Assembly (NCBI GenBank): GCA_028872685.1
Contig: JAPKEI010000010.1
Coordinates: 1-21,070, forward strand
Direction: 5' to 3'
Source of the DNA: Verrucomicrobiota bacterium
Lineage (GTDB): Bacteria > Verrucomicrobiota > Verrucomicrobiia > Limisphaerales > UBA1100
Length of the DNA: 21,070 bases
Made by a program: the position numbers and the translations under genes
Shown: positions 1 through 7,801 of the stretch, piece after piece
Layout: each line of letters begins with the position of its first letter
Numbering within the stretch: position 1 is the stretch's first letter
The notes under the pieces: model-generated
What the model was told of the DNA's origin: nothing
The model's database searches: none
The model's input: the letters and a program-made list of their open reading frames with translations, nothing else

Positions 1-476
1 CGCTTGGCGAGGGCTTCGCGAATCATACGCAGTTCGTCAAGTTGATGTACTAGCGGTTTCTGGCCGTAGACGTGTTTGCCGGCTGCGAGTGCGCGAGTCA
101 TCATCGGCGCGTGATGGAGGTCGGGTGTGTCGACAATGACCGCGTCAAACTCGTCGAAATGCTTCTCGAATACTTCTCGGTAGTCCTTATGCTTCGCTGC
201 CTTCGGGAGCTCGCGGCCCACGCGGTTCAGGCTGTTCGAATCCACGTCACACAAAAACGCAAACTCCACCTTAGGGTGCTGCTTCAGGTTGCCACGTTGC
301 ATCCCACCAATGCCGCCAACGCCTATGTGAAGGATGCGCAGATTACTATTTTTATTCGCCGCCGCGCGCATTGAGAATGAAGGCAGCGCTGCGGCTGCGC
401 CGAGTACGGCACCAGTTTTAAGAAAAGTGCGGCGTGAGGAGGCGTTGGATTTCTTGGGGGTGTCGCTGGAATTCAT
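1..476 (-). CDS. Gfo/Idh/MocA-family oxidoreductase, Tat-exported, partial (3' end outside window)
   Basis: The N-terminal 158 residues are present; the rest runs off the left edge. The protein opens with a twin-arginine signal (RRTFLKTG at about residues 15-22) followed by an Ala-rich hydrophobic stretch, so it is probably exported folded. A Rossmann-fold nucleotide motif follows (ILHIGVGGIGGMQRGN, about 48-63), then FLCDVDS and the YGQKPL motif near residue 140. That motif carries the Lys of the family EKP signature, with Gln replacing Glu. Members use NAD(P) to oxidise or epimerise sugars and cyclitols, and secreted paralogues are numerous in Verrucomicrobiota and Planctomycetota. The substrate cannot be told. 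The ATG at 476 is chosen because the Tat signal begins right after it and a promoter-like pair lies 7 nt upstream. It is separated from the CNT gene by about 105 bp and is probably its own transcript. Confidence 0.9.
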   Translation of the reverse strand, partial: MNSSDTPKKSNASSRRTFLKTGAVLGAAAALPSFSMRAAANKNSNLRILHIGVGGIGGMQRGNLKQHPKVEFAFLCDVDSNSLNRVGRELPKAAKHKDYREVFEKHFDEFDAVIVDTPDLHHAPMMTRALAAGKHVYGQKPLVHQLDELRMIREALAK

Positions 477-483
477 TTGCAAA

Positions 484-511
484 AATTTAGAGGTTTGCTG
501 GCCAATGGAAA
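484..511 (-). promoter_or_regulatory. Putative promoter of the Gfo/Idh/MocA gene
   Basis: On the minus strand TTTCCA (511-506), a 16-bp spacer and TAAATT (489-484) lie 7 nt before the ATG at 476. The same TTTCCA-16-TAnnnT layout precedes the genes at 12031 and 17466. A start site at the usual distance would leave almost no 5' leader. Confidence 0.45.
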
Positions 512-552
512 GAAGAAAAAGAAAAAGTCAGAGTTTCTTTTGTCAAAATATT

Positions 553-580
553 TACCACAGAGGCACAGGGAGCCCAGAGG
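553..580. repeat. Degenerate CCTCTGTG-type short repeat
   Basis: Read on the minus strand, just after the CNT stop codon, three degenerate units follow one another: CCTCTGGG, CTCCCTGTG, CCTCTGTG, then GTAAA. The phrase resembles dispersed intergenic repeats that I recall from Verrucomicrobiota and Planctomycetota genomes. Only one copy lies in this window, so dispersal is not shown here. The rest of the 477-581 gap is purine-rich on the plus strand and holds the promoter at 484-511. Confidence 0.35.
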
Positions 581-581
581 A

Positions 582-1820
582 TTAAATAAACAACCCGGCG
601 ATGCAGGCGTTGATATAGCTGACGAGGATGCCGCCGGCCATGGCACGGAGGCCGAGACTGGCGAGGTCTGTACGGCGTTCGGGGGCGAGGGAGCCGATAC
701 CGCCGATTTGGATAGCAATGCTGGCGAAGTTGGCAAAGCCACAGATGGCAAAGGTGCCGATGGCAAAGCTCCGCGGGTCGAGGGTGTCCTTAAGTGCGGT
801 GAGGTCGAGGTAGCCGATGAATTCGGTGAACACGATTCGTTTGCCGAAGGCTTGGCCGACTTCGACGCAGTCGGCCCACGGCACGCCCATAAGAAATGCA
901 AAGGGGGCGTTGATCCAGCCGAGCAACATATCGATGGTGACAGGATTGGCGACACCTGCCCATTGTTGTGGTTGGGTGATGAGGAAGTTGAAGAGCGCGA
1001 TGGCGGCGGTGAAGCCGATGAGCATGGCAAGCACGTTGAGGGTGAGCTTCATGCCATCGCTGGCACCTTGGCACATGGCGTCGAGGGCGTTGGTGGTTTC
1101 AGGCTTCACATCGCTTTTGGCGCCATCGGCGGTTTCGCTTTTTTCGGTTTCGGGCAGGAGAATTTTTGAAACATACAGCGCGGTGGGCGCGGCCATAAAG
1201 GAGGCTGTTAGCAAGTGGCCAGCCTCGATGCCCATCCCCGCGTAGATGGCGAACACGCCGCCGGCGATGGTGGCCATTCCGCCAATCATCATCGTCATGA
1301 TTTCGCTGCGGGTCATGCCGCTTAAGTAAGGCTTGATGACCAACGGCGCTTCGGTTTGACCCATAAAGACGTTGGCCGCGCTACAGAGGCTTTCGCTGCC
1401 GCTAGTGCGCATGATGCGCTGCATGACCCACGCCATGCCTTGTACAATTTTTTGCAAAATGCGGAGGTGATAAAGCAGGCTGGAAATGACGGCGACAAGA
1501 ATGATGGTGCCGCAGATGGTAACGCCGAGCACGAGGGCACTGGGTTCGTTGAATGTTTCCTGCATCGCTTTGTTTTCAGAAAGAGCGCCGAAAACGAGGT
1601 GTGTGCCTTCGCGGGCAAAGGCGAGAATGTTCTGCGCGGATTGATCAGCGATTTTGTAAACTGCACGGCCGAATGCGGTGTCAGGAATCAGGATGGCGGC
1701 GATGGTGACTTGCAGTCCCATTCCGGCAATCACGGTGCGCCACGGGAATTTATCGCGCCGCAACGAAATCGCCCACGCGAGCGTGATGAAAGCTACGAGG
1801 CCAATTAAGCTCATCAACAT
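582..1820 (-). CDS. Concentrative nucleoside transporter (CNT/NupC family)
   Basis: The 412-residue polytopic membrane protein carries the CNT signatures in order: GQTEAPLVIKPYL, MTRSEIMTMMIGGMATIAGG, VFTEFIGYLDL and CGFANFASIAIQIGGIG. Family members import nucleosides across the inner membrane with Na+ or H+; specificity cannot be read here. A hydrophilic Glu/Lys-rich loop (PETEKSETADGAKSDVKPE) sits mid-protein between membrane segments. The start is placed at ATG 1820 (MLMSLIGLV), where the first membrane helix begins. The frame stays open upstream to 1907, but that adds a Pro/Arg-rich stretch overlapping the DUF368 stop. It lies 46 nt after the DUF368 gene and may be cotranscribed with alr-DUF368, or use the weak promoter at 1828-1855. 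Confidence 0.93.
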   Translation of the reverse strand: MLMSLIGLVAFITLAWAISLRRDKFPWRTVIAGMGLQVTIAAILIPDTAFGRAVYKIADQSAQNILAFAREGTHLVFGALSENKAMQETFNEPSALVLGVTICGTIILVAVISSLLYHLRILQKIVQGMAWVMQRIMRTSGSESLCSAANVFMGQTEAPLVIKPYLSGMTRSEIMTMMIGGMATIAGGVFAIYAGMGIEAGHLLTASFMAAPTALYVSKILLPETEKSETADGAKSDVKPETTNALDAMCQGASDGMKLTLNVLAMLIGFTAAIALFNFLITQPQQWAGVANPVTIDMLLGWINAPFAFLMGVPWADCVEVGQAFGKRIVFTEFIGYLDLTALKDTLDPRSFAIGTFAICGFANFASIAIQIGGIGSLAPERRTDLASLGLRAMAGGILVSYINACIAGLFI

Positions 1821-1827
1821 AGGCGTT

Positions 1828-1855
1828 GGTACACCGCGAAGCGGGGGCGGGGCAA
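1828..1855 (-). promoter_or_regulatory. Weak putative promoter of the CNT gene
   Basis: On the minus strand TTGCCC (1855-1850), 16 bp and TGTACC (1833-1828) lie 7 nt before the ATG at 1820. The spacing matches the other start-proximal promoters here, but the -10 hexamer is poor (3 of 6 to consensus). Confidence 0.2.
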
Positions 1856-1866
1856 GGATGGAGCGT

Positions 1867-2802
1867 TCATTTCTTGGTATCCTTTTCCGATTTTTTGGTG
1901 CCCGCAATTTTATCCAGCAACAGCACGAGGCCGGCGCCGGCGAGCATGAGCAGCATGGCGAGGAGGAAGGGCTTGTCGACCGCGGGCAATTGCCAAGTGT
2001 AACCAGTCACAACGGTCTTTTCGCCGACCATTTTTTCCAATGTAATTTTCCAGGGCCAAATGACACCGAGCGAGCCAATCACAAAGCCGGTGAGCACGGC
2101 GAGCGTGGCGGCTTTGAATTTTTCGAGGATGTATGAAAGCACCCGCGCGAAGCCAAGCAACCCCACCGCGCAACCGGCGGCGAAGGGCAGCAGGATGGGT
2201 AGTGAACTGTCGAAGTCACGAACGTTGCTGGTTGCTTTGAGAATGAGCCCGTAGTTTCCCATCAGGATGAGAATGAAGGAACCGGAGATGCCCGGCAAAA
2301 TCATACTGCACATCGCCACCACACCGCAAAGAAAGAGATAGGCCGGCGCAGGGTTTTGCACGAGTGGTTTCACCAGCAGAATTGCCGCCGCGCCCGCGAT
2401 GCCTGCGAGTAGCGCGAGGATTGTGAGCGGATTCCATTTGGGTACCTGTCGACCCACGAGAACGATGGATGCAAGAATGAGCCCAAAGAAAAAAGCCATC
2501 ATCAGTGTTTCGTGATTGGCGAGCAATTGTTCCAGCACGTTTGCAAAGGTAAACACACTGGCCGCCACGCCGAGGCCTACGGCGCAGGCGAAAGAGCCGT
2601 TGAGATGGTCGAACCATTTTCGGAAGTCGCCGCCGGCAAAAAGTTTTACGGCTTTCCAACCGACGGATTTCAGCGTGCCGATGAGGTCGGAATAAATGCC
2701 GGTAATGAGTGCGATTGTGCCGCCGGAGACGCCGGGGATGACGTTGGCCGCGCCCATCGCCGCGCCTTTGAAAAGGAGCCCGACGAAGCGCGTGACGCTC
2801 AT
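1867..2802 (-). CDS. DUF368-family polytopic membrane protein
   Basis: The protein has 311 residues from ATG 2802. The N-terminus holds the DUF368 hallmark GAAMGAANVIPGVSGGTIALITGIY (given here only as a named motif spanning about residues 13-37), followed by about eight hydrophobic segments and a second Gly/Pro motif, MILPGISGSFILILMGNY. The tail ends Lys-rich (KKSEKDTKK). DUF368 proteins are inner-membrane proteins; some members of the family have been linked to undecaprenyl-phosphate recycling as PopT-like flippases. The symmetric PGVSGG and PGISGS re-entrant motifs seen here fit that fold. Its place directly after alr, a cell-wall gene, agrees with an envelope role, but this is inference. 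A GTG at 2835 is an alternative start that adds eleven residues. Confidence 0.9.
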   Translation of the reverse strand: MSVTRFVGLLFKGAAMGAANVIPGVSGGTIALITGIYSDLIGTLKSVGWKAVKLFAGGDFRKWFDHLNGSFACAVGLGVAASVFTFANVLEQLLANHETLMMAFFFGLILASIVLVGRQVPKWNPLTILALLAGIAGAAAILLVKPLVQNPAPAYLFLCGVVAMCSMILPGISGSFILILMGNYGLILKATSNVRDFDSSLPILLPFAAGCAVGLLGFARVLSYILEKFKAATLAVLTGFVIGSLGVIWPWKITLEKMVGEKTVVTGYTWQLPAVDKPFLLAMLLMLAGAGLVLLLDKIAGTKKSEKDTKK

Positions 2803-2866
2803 TGGTTTTTTGGCTGGTTGCCGTGTGCCTCCCACGGCGGCAGTAGAGGCGATTGGCGGTGCAAGG

Positions 2867-4009
2867 TCAAGCCGCCTGCCCGCCGCGGTACACGCGCGGC
2901 ACGCGGTACGCGATGGCGGTGAGCACTTCGAGTGGGAGTGTGCTTGCCCAGTCGGCGAGGTGGTGCGCGGTGATTTCCTGTTTGCCTTGGCGACCGATGA
3001 GCACGGTTTCGTCGCCGGGCTTGGCGGATTTTATTTTTGAAACATCAACTAGCATTTGGTCCATTGTCACACGGCCGAGCACGGGGCAAAGTTTGCCGCT
3101 CACCAAAACTTTCGCGTTGCCCGCCGCGCTGCATAAATAGCCGTCGCCGTAACCCGCCGTGAGTGTGGCCACGCGCATCCGGCGCGGCGCAATGAAGCTG
3201 CGGCCATAGCTGAGCGGCGTGCCGGTGGCGATGTCTTTCACGAGGCTCACGCGGCATTTCCACGAGAGCGCGGGGTGGAGGTTGCGTTTCATAGCCGTCG
3301 TTACGCGCCGTCTGCCATGCGGGAGCACTCCGTAAACGAGCAAGCCCGGACGCACGAGATTGTAAATGGAATCCGGCTCGTGCAGCAGCCCGGCACTGTT
3401 ATTCATATGGACGTGAGTGAAGGTGTGTCCGGCGGCCGTGAGTTCTTTCGCCAATCGATTGAACTGACTGCGTTGACGTCGCGAAAACGCAGCGTCACTT
3501 TCGGCGGAGGCGAAATGGGAGTAGAGGCCAACGGCGTTGAGGTTGGGCAATCGAGCGATGGTATTAAGCAACTCGGTGGCGTGCTCGGGCGATACGCCAA
3601 GCCGACCCATGCCAGTGTCGATTTTTACATGCGCGTTGACGGTGCGCTTGAGTTTTTTTGCAATGCGCGAAAAGCGGCGGGCCTCATCCACGGTCGACAG
3701 CGTGGGCATTACGTTATCCTTCACCGCGCGCTCTACCTCATCAGGCAAACACGCGCCGAGCATCACGATGGGCCAACCGCGACCCACAGCGCGAATGTCG
3801 CGGGCCTCATTAAGATTCGCCACGCCAAAAATGTCCGTGCCCGCTTGCATCAACAACGCGGCGATTTGGCGCAGCCCGTGCCCGTACGCGTCGGCCTTCA
3901 CCACAGTCATTATGCTGCCGGCCGCGCCAACGCGATGCCTCAGCCACGCAAGGTTGCCCCGCAACGCGTTCAAATCAATCTCCGCCCAACATCGATGCCC
4001 AAAACTCAC
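2867..4009 (-). CDS. alr: Alanine racemase
   Basis: The 380-residue protein is of normal length and interconverts L- and D-alanine for peptidoglycan using PLP. The PLP lysine is K38 in VVKADAYGHG. H165 lies in YSHFASAE, R220 in NLVRPG would pair with the PLP ring nitrogen, and Y268 in PLSYGRSF is the second catalytic base. The conserved GRVTMDQ stretch lies near 312-318. Translation starts at GTG 4009; an in-frame TAG sits one codon upstream, so no longer start exists. DUF368 and CNT genes follow on the same strand. The 122-bp gap to tsaB upstream contains the palindrome at 4075-4090, so alr probably has its own promoter there. Confidence 0.97.
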   Translation of the reverse strand: MSFGHRCWAEIDLNALRGNLAWLRHRVGAAGSIMTVVKADAYGHGLRQIAALLMQAGTDIFGVANLNEARDIRAVGRGWPIVMLGACLPDEVERAVKDNVMPTLSTVDEARRFSRIAKKLKRTVNAHVKIDTGMGRLGVSPEHATELLNTIARLPNLNAVGLYSHFASAESDAAFSRRQRSQFNRLAKELTAAGHTFTHVHMNNSAGLLHEPDSIYNLVRPGLLVYGVLPHGRRRVTTAMKRNLHPALSWKCRVSLVKDIATGTPLSYGRSFIAPRRMRVATLTAGYGDGYLCSAAGNAKVLVSGKLCPVLGRVTMDQMLVDVSKIKSAKPGDETVLIGRQGKQEITAHHLADWASTLPLEVLTAIAYRVPRVYRGGQAA

Positions 4010-4074
4010 GCGCTAGCTTTGGGGCCTTGGCGGACGGATTTCAAGCGAAGGTCGTTCACAGGTTTTTTGGGATA

Positions 4075-4090
4075 TGAACACAGGTGTTCA
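4075..4090. promoter_or_regulatory. 16-bp palindrome upstream of alr (operator candidate)
   Basis: TGAACAC-AG-GTGTTCA is a perfect 7-2-7 inverted repeat in the only non-coding stretch between tsaB and alr, 66 nt before the alr start. Its size and symmetry suit a dimeric repressor site. No regulator can be named. It is not followed by a T-run, so it is not a typical terminator for tsaB. Confidence 0.35.
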
Positions 4091-4131
4091 GGGTGGGTGG
4101 GGGTTATCCCGAGCACCGTGAACATCTGCGC

Positions 4132-4755
4132 TCAATTCAGTTGGCGCAGGGGTGGGGCTTTGGTGAACTCGATGGGGCGGAGGTAGATGGGTTCAATGGT
4201 TTCGCCAGGTTGGAAATCAGTGCGGCCTGCAGCGAGTTGGGCAAGGATGGCGGCGTCCGGGAACAGGGGTTCGCAGGAGGGGAATCCAGCAGCATCGGGA
4301 CCAAAGGCTTTCAGTTCGGCAGCGACAGTGACGGTGATGATGTGGAGTGGGGTGGTTTGGGATCGGTTATCTTCGGTGAGCTTCCAAGTGGTGTGGTAAT
4401 ACTCGTGGCGTTGGGCGTCGATTATGAAATGAATTTCTCCGCGTTGGCCGTTGGCGGCAGCGTTGGCAGCGAGGATTTCGGCGCTGGGGATGGGGAGAAG
4501 GTTGATATTGCGGGCGAGTTGCCAGCCTTGGGCGGTGGCGATGGCGGAGCGGATGCCGGTGTAGCTGCCGGGGCCGATGCCGATGCTGATAGTCTCGATG
4601 GCGGTGCGGTTGAGGCTGGCTTTTTTTAGGGCCTCGTCGATGAGCGTCAGCGGCGGTCTTTTTACGTCGTCAGTTTCCACGCGTGCGAGCACATCTTTGC
4701 CATCGGCGATGGCGACGCTGCGGCGGTTGCTGCTGAATTCAAGCGCTAGTATCAT
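4132..4755 (-). CDS. tsaB: tRNA threonylcarbamoyladenosine biosynthesis protein TsaB
   Basis: The 207-residue protein is a little shorter than the E. coli protein (about 230). It has the ASKHA-fold start MILALEFSSN and the diagnostic GIGPGSYTGIRSA at about residues 59-71. TsaB is the non-catalytic partner that works with TsaD and TsaE to put threonylcarbamoyl on A37 of ANN-decoding tRNAs. The ATG overlaps the tsaE stop (TAATG, sharing one base), so translation is likely coupled. tsaD is not in this window. Confidence 0.96.
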   Translation of the reverse strand: MILALEFSSNRRSVAIADGKDVLARVETDDVKRPPLTLIDEALKKASLNRTAIETISIGIGPGSYTGIRSAIATAQGWQLARNINLLPIPSAEILAANAAANGQRGEIHFIIDAQRHEYYHTTWKLTEDNRSQTTPLHIITVTVAAELKAFGPDAAGFPSCEPLFPDAAILAQLAAGRTDFQPGETIEPIYLRPIEFTKAPPLRQLN

Positions 4756-5177
4756 TATGCTCCATATTCAATATGGCGTTCGGTTTCGCCGGTTTGGGTG
4801 ATAGTGACGTGGCGGTAATGCGTCGGGAGTGGTCCGGTCCAGCGGTTGACCCATTCGATGACGGTGATGCCTTCGGGCGCAAAGTACGGCTCCAACCCGG
4901 CGGCCAGAATTTGCTCGTCGTTTTCCAGCCGATAAAAATCAAGGTGATGCAGCGGCAGTTTTCCTTCACCGCCTTCGTACTCACACACGAGCGTGAACGT
5001 GGGGGAAGTGATTGGCTCGGGGATGCCGAGACCGCGGGCGATGCCTTTGACGAGTTGGGTTTTACCCGCACCGAGGTCGCCTTCGAGGCCGATGACCCAT
5101 CCAGGTTCGGACTCCTCCGCCCATGATTCGCCGAGGGCGAGGGTTTGTTCAGGACTGTTCGAGATGATCGTAGCCAT
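4755..5177 (-). CDS. tsaE: tRNA threonylcarbamoyladenosine biosynthesis ATPase TsaE
   Basis: The 140-residue P-loop ATPase has Walker A GDLGAGKT at 33-40, the SPTFTLV motif at 58-64, HLDFYRL at 78-84 and IEW at 107-109, all in TsaE order. It drives cycling of the TsaB-TsaD complex in t6A synthesis. The start at ATG 5177 gives the normal N-terminus (MATIISNSPEQTLALG). The frame is open further upstream only because it overlaps thiL in another frame. It overlaps the thiL end by 29 nt and the tsaB start by 1 nt, so it sits in the middle of a compact operon. Confidence 0.96.
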   Translation of the reverse strand: MATIISNSPEQTLALGESWAEESEPGWVIGLEGDLGAGKTQLVKGIARGLGIPEPITSPTFTLVCEYEGGEGKLPLHHLDFYRLENDEQILAAGLEPYFAPEGITVIEWVNRWTGPLPTHYRHVTITQTGETERHIEYGA

Positions 5178-6069
5178 GGAGAGTGAGGGTGCGCGCGCTT
5201 TTTTCATCGCGCAGAGTGATGCCGCGTGTGTTTGTAATCTTACCGATGCAATGGAGCGGGGTATCGGGAAACTGCGCCTTCCAACCATCGAGTACGGCAA
5301 CGGCGTCTTTGGGGGAAACAGTGAAGAGAAGCTCGTAATCTTCGCCATCAGTGAGGGCGGCGAGGAGCGCAGTTTTGCTGGATGGATTTTCTTTGGCGGC
5401 GAGCTTTGCAGCACAGCTGATGGGGATGGCGGGGGAACGCAATTCCGCACCGATGTTTTCACTGAGCAAATGCCTCAAGTCGGTGGCGAGTCCATCGCTG
5501 AGGTCGATCATGGCGTGGATGTTAAACGTTTGTGCGAGCCACCGTGCTTCGGCCAAGCGCGGCTCGAAGGTGAGATGATGTTCGGCCAATGAGCCACCGA
5601 GTTCACCACTCACAAAAAGGGCATCACCTGTTTGGCTGCCGGAACGCAGCACTGGTTTTCCCACGGTGCCGAGCAGGGAAATCGAGAGCGTGAGTTTGGG
5701 CAGCGTGGTGACTTCGCCGCCGACGATATTCACGGCGTGTTCGGCGGCGTGTGATTTGAGGCCATCATAAATTTTCACCAAATGCTCGGGGTCGTGGTTT
5801 TCGCAGCGGCCGAGTGTTACCAACGCATGAGTGGGAGTGCCGGCCATGGCGGCGATGTCCGAGAGGGCGCGAGCGAGGGCTTTGCGGCCGATTTGTTCAG
5901 GAGGCGTGTCGCGTTCAAAATGGATGTCCTCGACGATGGCGTCGGTTTTGAAAAGCAAAGTTTGGCCGCCCAGATTAAGCACCGCGCAATCATCACCCGT
6001 GCCAGTGAGCACGGACTCATCGGTGGGCAGGTCGGCTGTGAGTTTTGTGATGAGCTCGATTTCAGTCAT
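5149..6069 (-). CDS. thiL: Thiamine-monophosphate kinase
   Basis: The 306-residue ATP-dependent kinase makes thiamine diphosphate from thiamine monophosphate in the cytoplasm. The AIRS/PurM-fold signatures are visible in order: GTGDDCAV (23-30), TDAIVEDIHF (42-51), ALSDIAAMAG (68-77), then MIDLSDGLATDL and DGEDYELLF in the C-terminal half. The ATG at 6069 overlaps the stop of the upstream CPBP gene as ATGA, so translation is probably coupled. The frame is open far upstream of this ATG, but that stretch is antifamily sequence overlapping the CPBP gene and is rejected as coding. Confidence 0.96.
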   Translation of the reverse strand: MTEIELITKLTADLPTDESVLTGTGDDCAVLNLGGQTLLFKTDAIVEDIHFERDTPPEQIGRKALARALSDIAAMAGTPTHALVTLGRCENHDPEHLVKIYDGLKSHAAEHAVNIVGGEVTTLPKLTLSISLLGTVGKPVLRSGSQTGDALFVSGELGGSLAEHHLTFEPRLAEARWLAQTFNIHAMIDLSDGLATDLRHLLSENIGAELRSPAIPISCAAKLAAKENPSSKTALLAALTDGEDYELLFTVSPKDAVAVLDGWKAQFPDTPLHCIGKITNTRGITLRDEKSARTLTLHGYDHLEQS

Positions 6070-6962
6070 CCGGCTTTCTCCGCGAAGATGGGGGCCAATT
6101 TGAGGAGAGAAAAATTGATGGCATTGAAGGTGGCATGCATCACCATTGGCGCGATGATGGAGCCGGATTTTTCGTATACCCACGCGAGTGCCAAACCCAT
6201 CACAAATAAGGGCAGCGTTAGTGCAAGGGAACCATGTACAAGCGCAAACAGTGCGGCGCTGATGATCATCCCCGCGAGCGGATAGCCGGTGTGTTTGATG
6301 GTGTTGTATAGAATCCCGCGGAAGAGCAGTTCTTCTGCGATGGGCGCCATGATGACCACGCTGACCACTTGCAGCCCCACTTCCACAGGATGCTCGGTGG
6401 CCATCACCATTTGCACGGCTTCCTGCACCACCGGCTCGTGGCCTAGTTGCGCCAGCACGGTTTGCGAAATATAATGCAGCCCAAACGCTGGCAAAACAAA
6501 CCCCATGCCAAACAACGCTGGGCCCAGCCACAGTTGAAACGCTGGTCGCCCAATTGGCCCAAAGGCGGCGCGCCAGTGGCTTTTGGATTTGCGTAGCAAC
6601 AGAAACACCAGCGCCACCATACTGCATTGGAGGCACACGAGGTTGGTCAGCAGAATTCCGATGCGGTCGCGCAGTGTGCCGTGGAATTTCACGGTAATGG
6701 GGTCGCCTGCGTCCGGCTCGAGGATGAGTTGGTTGCGTGCTTGTTCAAACTTGAATTTGCCTTTGCCGCCCGCTGCCTCGTATGTGCCGCCTTCGAAAAA
6801 GGTGAGCGTGGTTTTGTTGCCGTCGATTTCAACCTGCTCCGGCCCAATCGGCCCGTGTGGCATTAGCACGGTAAAAGCAAGTTGCCCGAGCAATACCACG
6901 AGAATCCATATCAGCAGAATCTGCAGTACGTCGGCGGGGGTCCATGGCACGCGGGGCGTCAC
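6066..6962 (-). CDS. CPBP-family intramembrane metalloprotease
   Basis: This 298-residue membrane protein carries the three CPBP (Rce1/Abi-like) motifs: EELLFR at 210-215 with the paired glutamates and Arg, FALVHG with H243, and MHATFNAIN with H276 and N280. These residues form the metal site of type II CAAX-prenyl-protease-like enzymes; bacterial substrates are mostly unknown. There is one helix at about 12-33, then a polar beta-prone stretch of about 60 residues (35-98), then the remaining helices. That N-terminal soluble insert is not part of the core fold. Translation starts at GTG 6962; an in-frame TAG lies three codons upstream. It is the first gene of the CPBP-thiL-tsaE-tsaB operon and divergent from rph. 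Confidence 0.93.
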   Translation of the reverse strand: MTPRVPWTPADVLQILLIWILVVLLGQLAFTVLMPHGPIGPEQVEIDGNKTTLTFFEGGTYEAAGGKGKFKFEQARNQLILEPDAGDPITVKFHGTLRDRIGILLTNLVCLQCSMVALVFLLLRKSKSHWRAAFGPIGRPAFQLWLGPALFGMGFVLPAFGLHYISQTVLAQLGHEPVVQEAVQMVMATEHPVEVGLQVVSVVIMAPIAEELLFRGILYNTIKHTGYPLAGMIISAALFALVHGSLALTLPLFVMGLALAWVYEKSGSIIAPMVMHATFNAINFSLLKLAPIFAEKAG

Positions 6963-7011
6963 GGGCGCACCCTAGAAAACTCATGGCGTACTGACGAGAA
7001 AAAGGTTCGTA

Positions 7012-7040
7012 TTGCCCCCACGCCGCCGCCTCACTATATT
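7012..7040 (+). promoter_or_regulatory. Putative promoter of rph
   Basis: TTGCCC (7012-7017), a 17-bp spacer and TATATT (7035-7040, 5 of 6 to consensus) lie in the 86-bp divergent gap. The -10 ends 8 nt before the rph ATG, so the transcript would have a leader of only a few nucleotides. Confidence 0.55.
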
Positions 7041-7048
7041 CCGCGCCC

Positions 7049-7789
7049 ATGAGTGAAACTTACACCCGCCACGACGGCCGCGCGCACGATGCGCTGCGGT
7101 CCATTCGATTTCAAAACAACATCGCCCCGCACGCCACGGGCTCCACTTTAATTGAGTGGGGTGACACCCGCGTGATTTGCGGCGTGAGCATCGAGGAAAG
7201 CGTCCCGCGCTGGATGCAGGCGCAGGGCGTTGAGGGTGGCTGGATCACCGCCGAGTATTCGATGCTGCCGTATTCCACGCTGGGCCGTAAACGCCGCGAC
7301 ATCAACAAAGGTAAGCTCGATGGACGTTCCACGGAAATCCAGCGCCTTATCGGTCGTTCATTGCGCGCCGCCATCGATCTCAAAAAACTTGGCTCGCGCA
7401 CTATTTGGATTGATTGTGACGTGCTCCAAGCCGACGGCGGCACTCGCACTGCTGCCATCACTGGTAGCTTTGTGGCACTCAGTTTGGCCATCAACAAACT
7501 TGTGAACGAAGGCGTCATTTTGGAATACCCTATCCCGCATCCAGTCGCCGCCGTGAGCGTGGGCGTGGTGGAAGGCCAACCAATGCTTGATCTGTGCTAT
7601 GTGGAAGATGCCGCCGCCGATGTGGATATGAACCTCGTGATGACCGGCGCCGGCGAATATATCGAAGTGCAGGGCAGTGGCGAAGAAGCCACCTTCAGCG
7701 CCGACGAATTAAACGTATTGCTCGCCCACGGAAAAAAGGGAGTGGATGAATTGGTGCAACTCCAAAAAGCCGCCATCGATGCAGCCTAG
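7049..7789 (+). CDS. rph: Ribonuclease PH
   Basis: The 246-residue phosphorolytic 3'-5' exoribonuclease trims tRNA 3' ends; it is normally a hexamer. The family signatures are clear: RHDGRAHDALR at the N-terminus, HATGSTLIEWGDTRV, the WITAEYSMLPYST block, LDGRSTEIQRLIGRSLRA and DCDVLQADGGTRTAAITG. Length matches the family (about 240). It is the first gene of the pair rph-prmA, with prmA starting 12 nt after the rph stop. It has no visible Shine-Dalgarno sequence. Confidence 0.98.
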   Translation: MSETYTRHDGRAHDALRSIRFQNNIAPHATGSTLIEWGDTRVICGVSIEESVPRWMQAQGVEGGWITAEYSMLPYSTLGRKRRDINKGKLDGRSTEIQRLIGRSLRAAIDLKKLGSRTIWIDCDVLQADGGTRTAAITGSFVALSLAINKLVNEGVILEYPIPHPVAAVSVGVVEGQPMLDLCYVEDAAADVDMNLVMTGAGEYIEVQGSGEEATFSADELNVLLAHGKKGVDELVQLQKAAIDAA

Positions 7790-7801
7790 AAATACCGCTT
7801 G

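Noticed and set aside
477..484. Half copy of the zip palindrome (TTGCAAAT on the minus strand) at the first gene's start
   Set aside because: Only the left arm matches; the right arm agrees at 5 of 8 positions and overlaps coding sequence, so chance is likely.
582..1808. Long plus-strand ORFs opposite the CNT gene (e.g. 477-1169, 1356-1808)
   Set aside because: They are antisense shadows of a gene with clear CNT motifs; their translations are Gly/Glu/Ala-rich without any recognisable family.
4075..4090. LexA box
   Set aside because: GAAC and GTTC are separated by 6 bases rather than the 4 of Gram-positive LexA boxes, and no SOS gene is nearby.
6070..6636. N-terminal extension of thiL by about 189 residues
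   Set aside because: The extension is Arg/Ala/His-rich and overlaps the CPBP gene in another frame. The ThiL family start fits ATG 6069 exactly.
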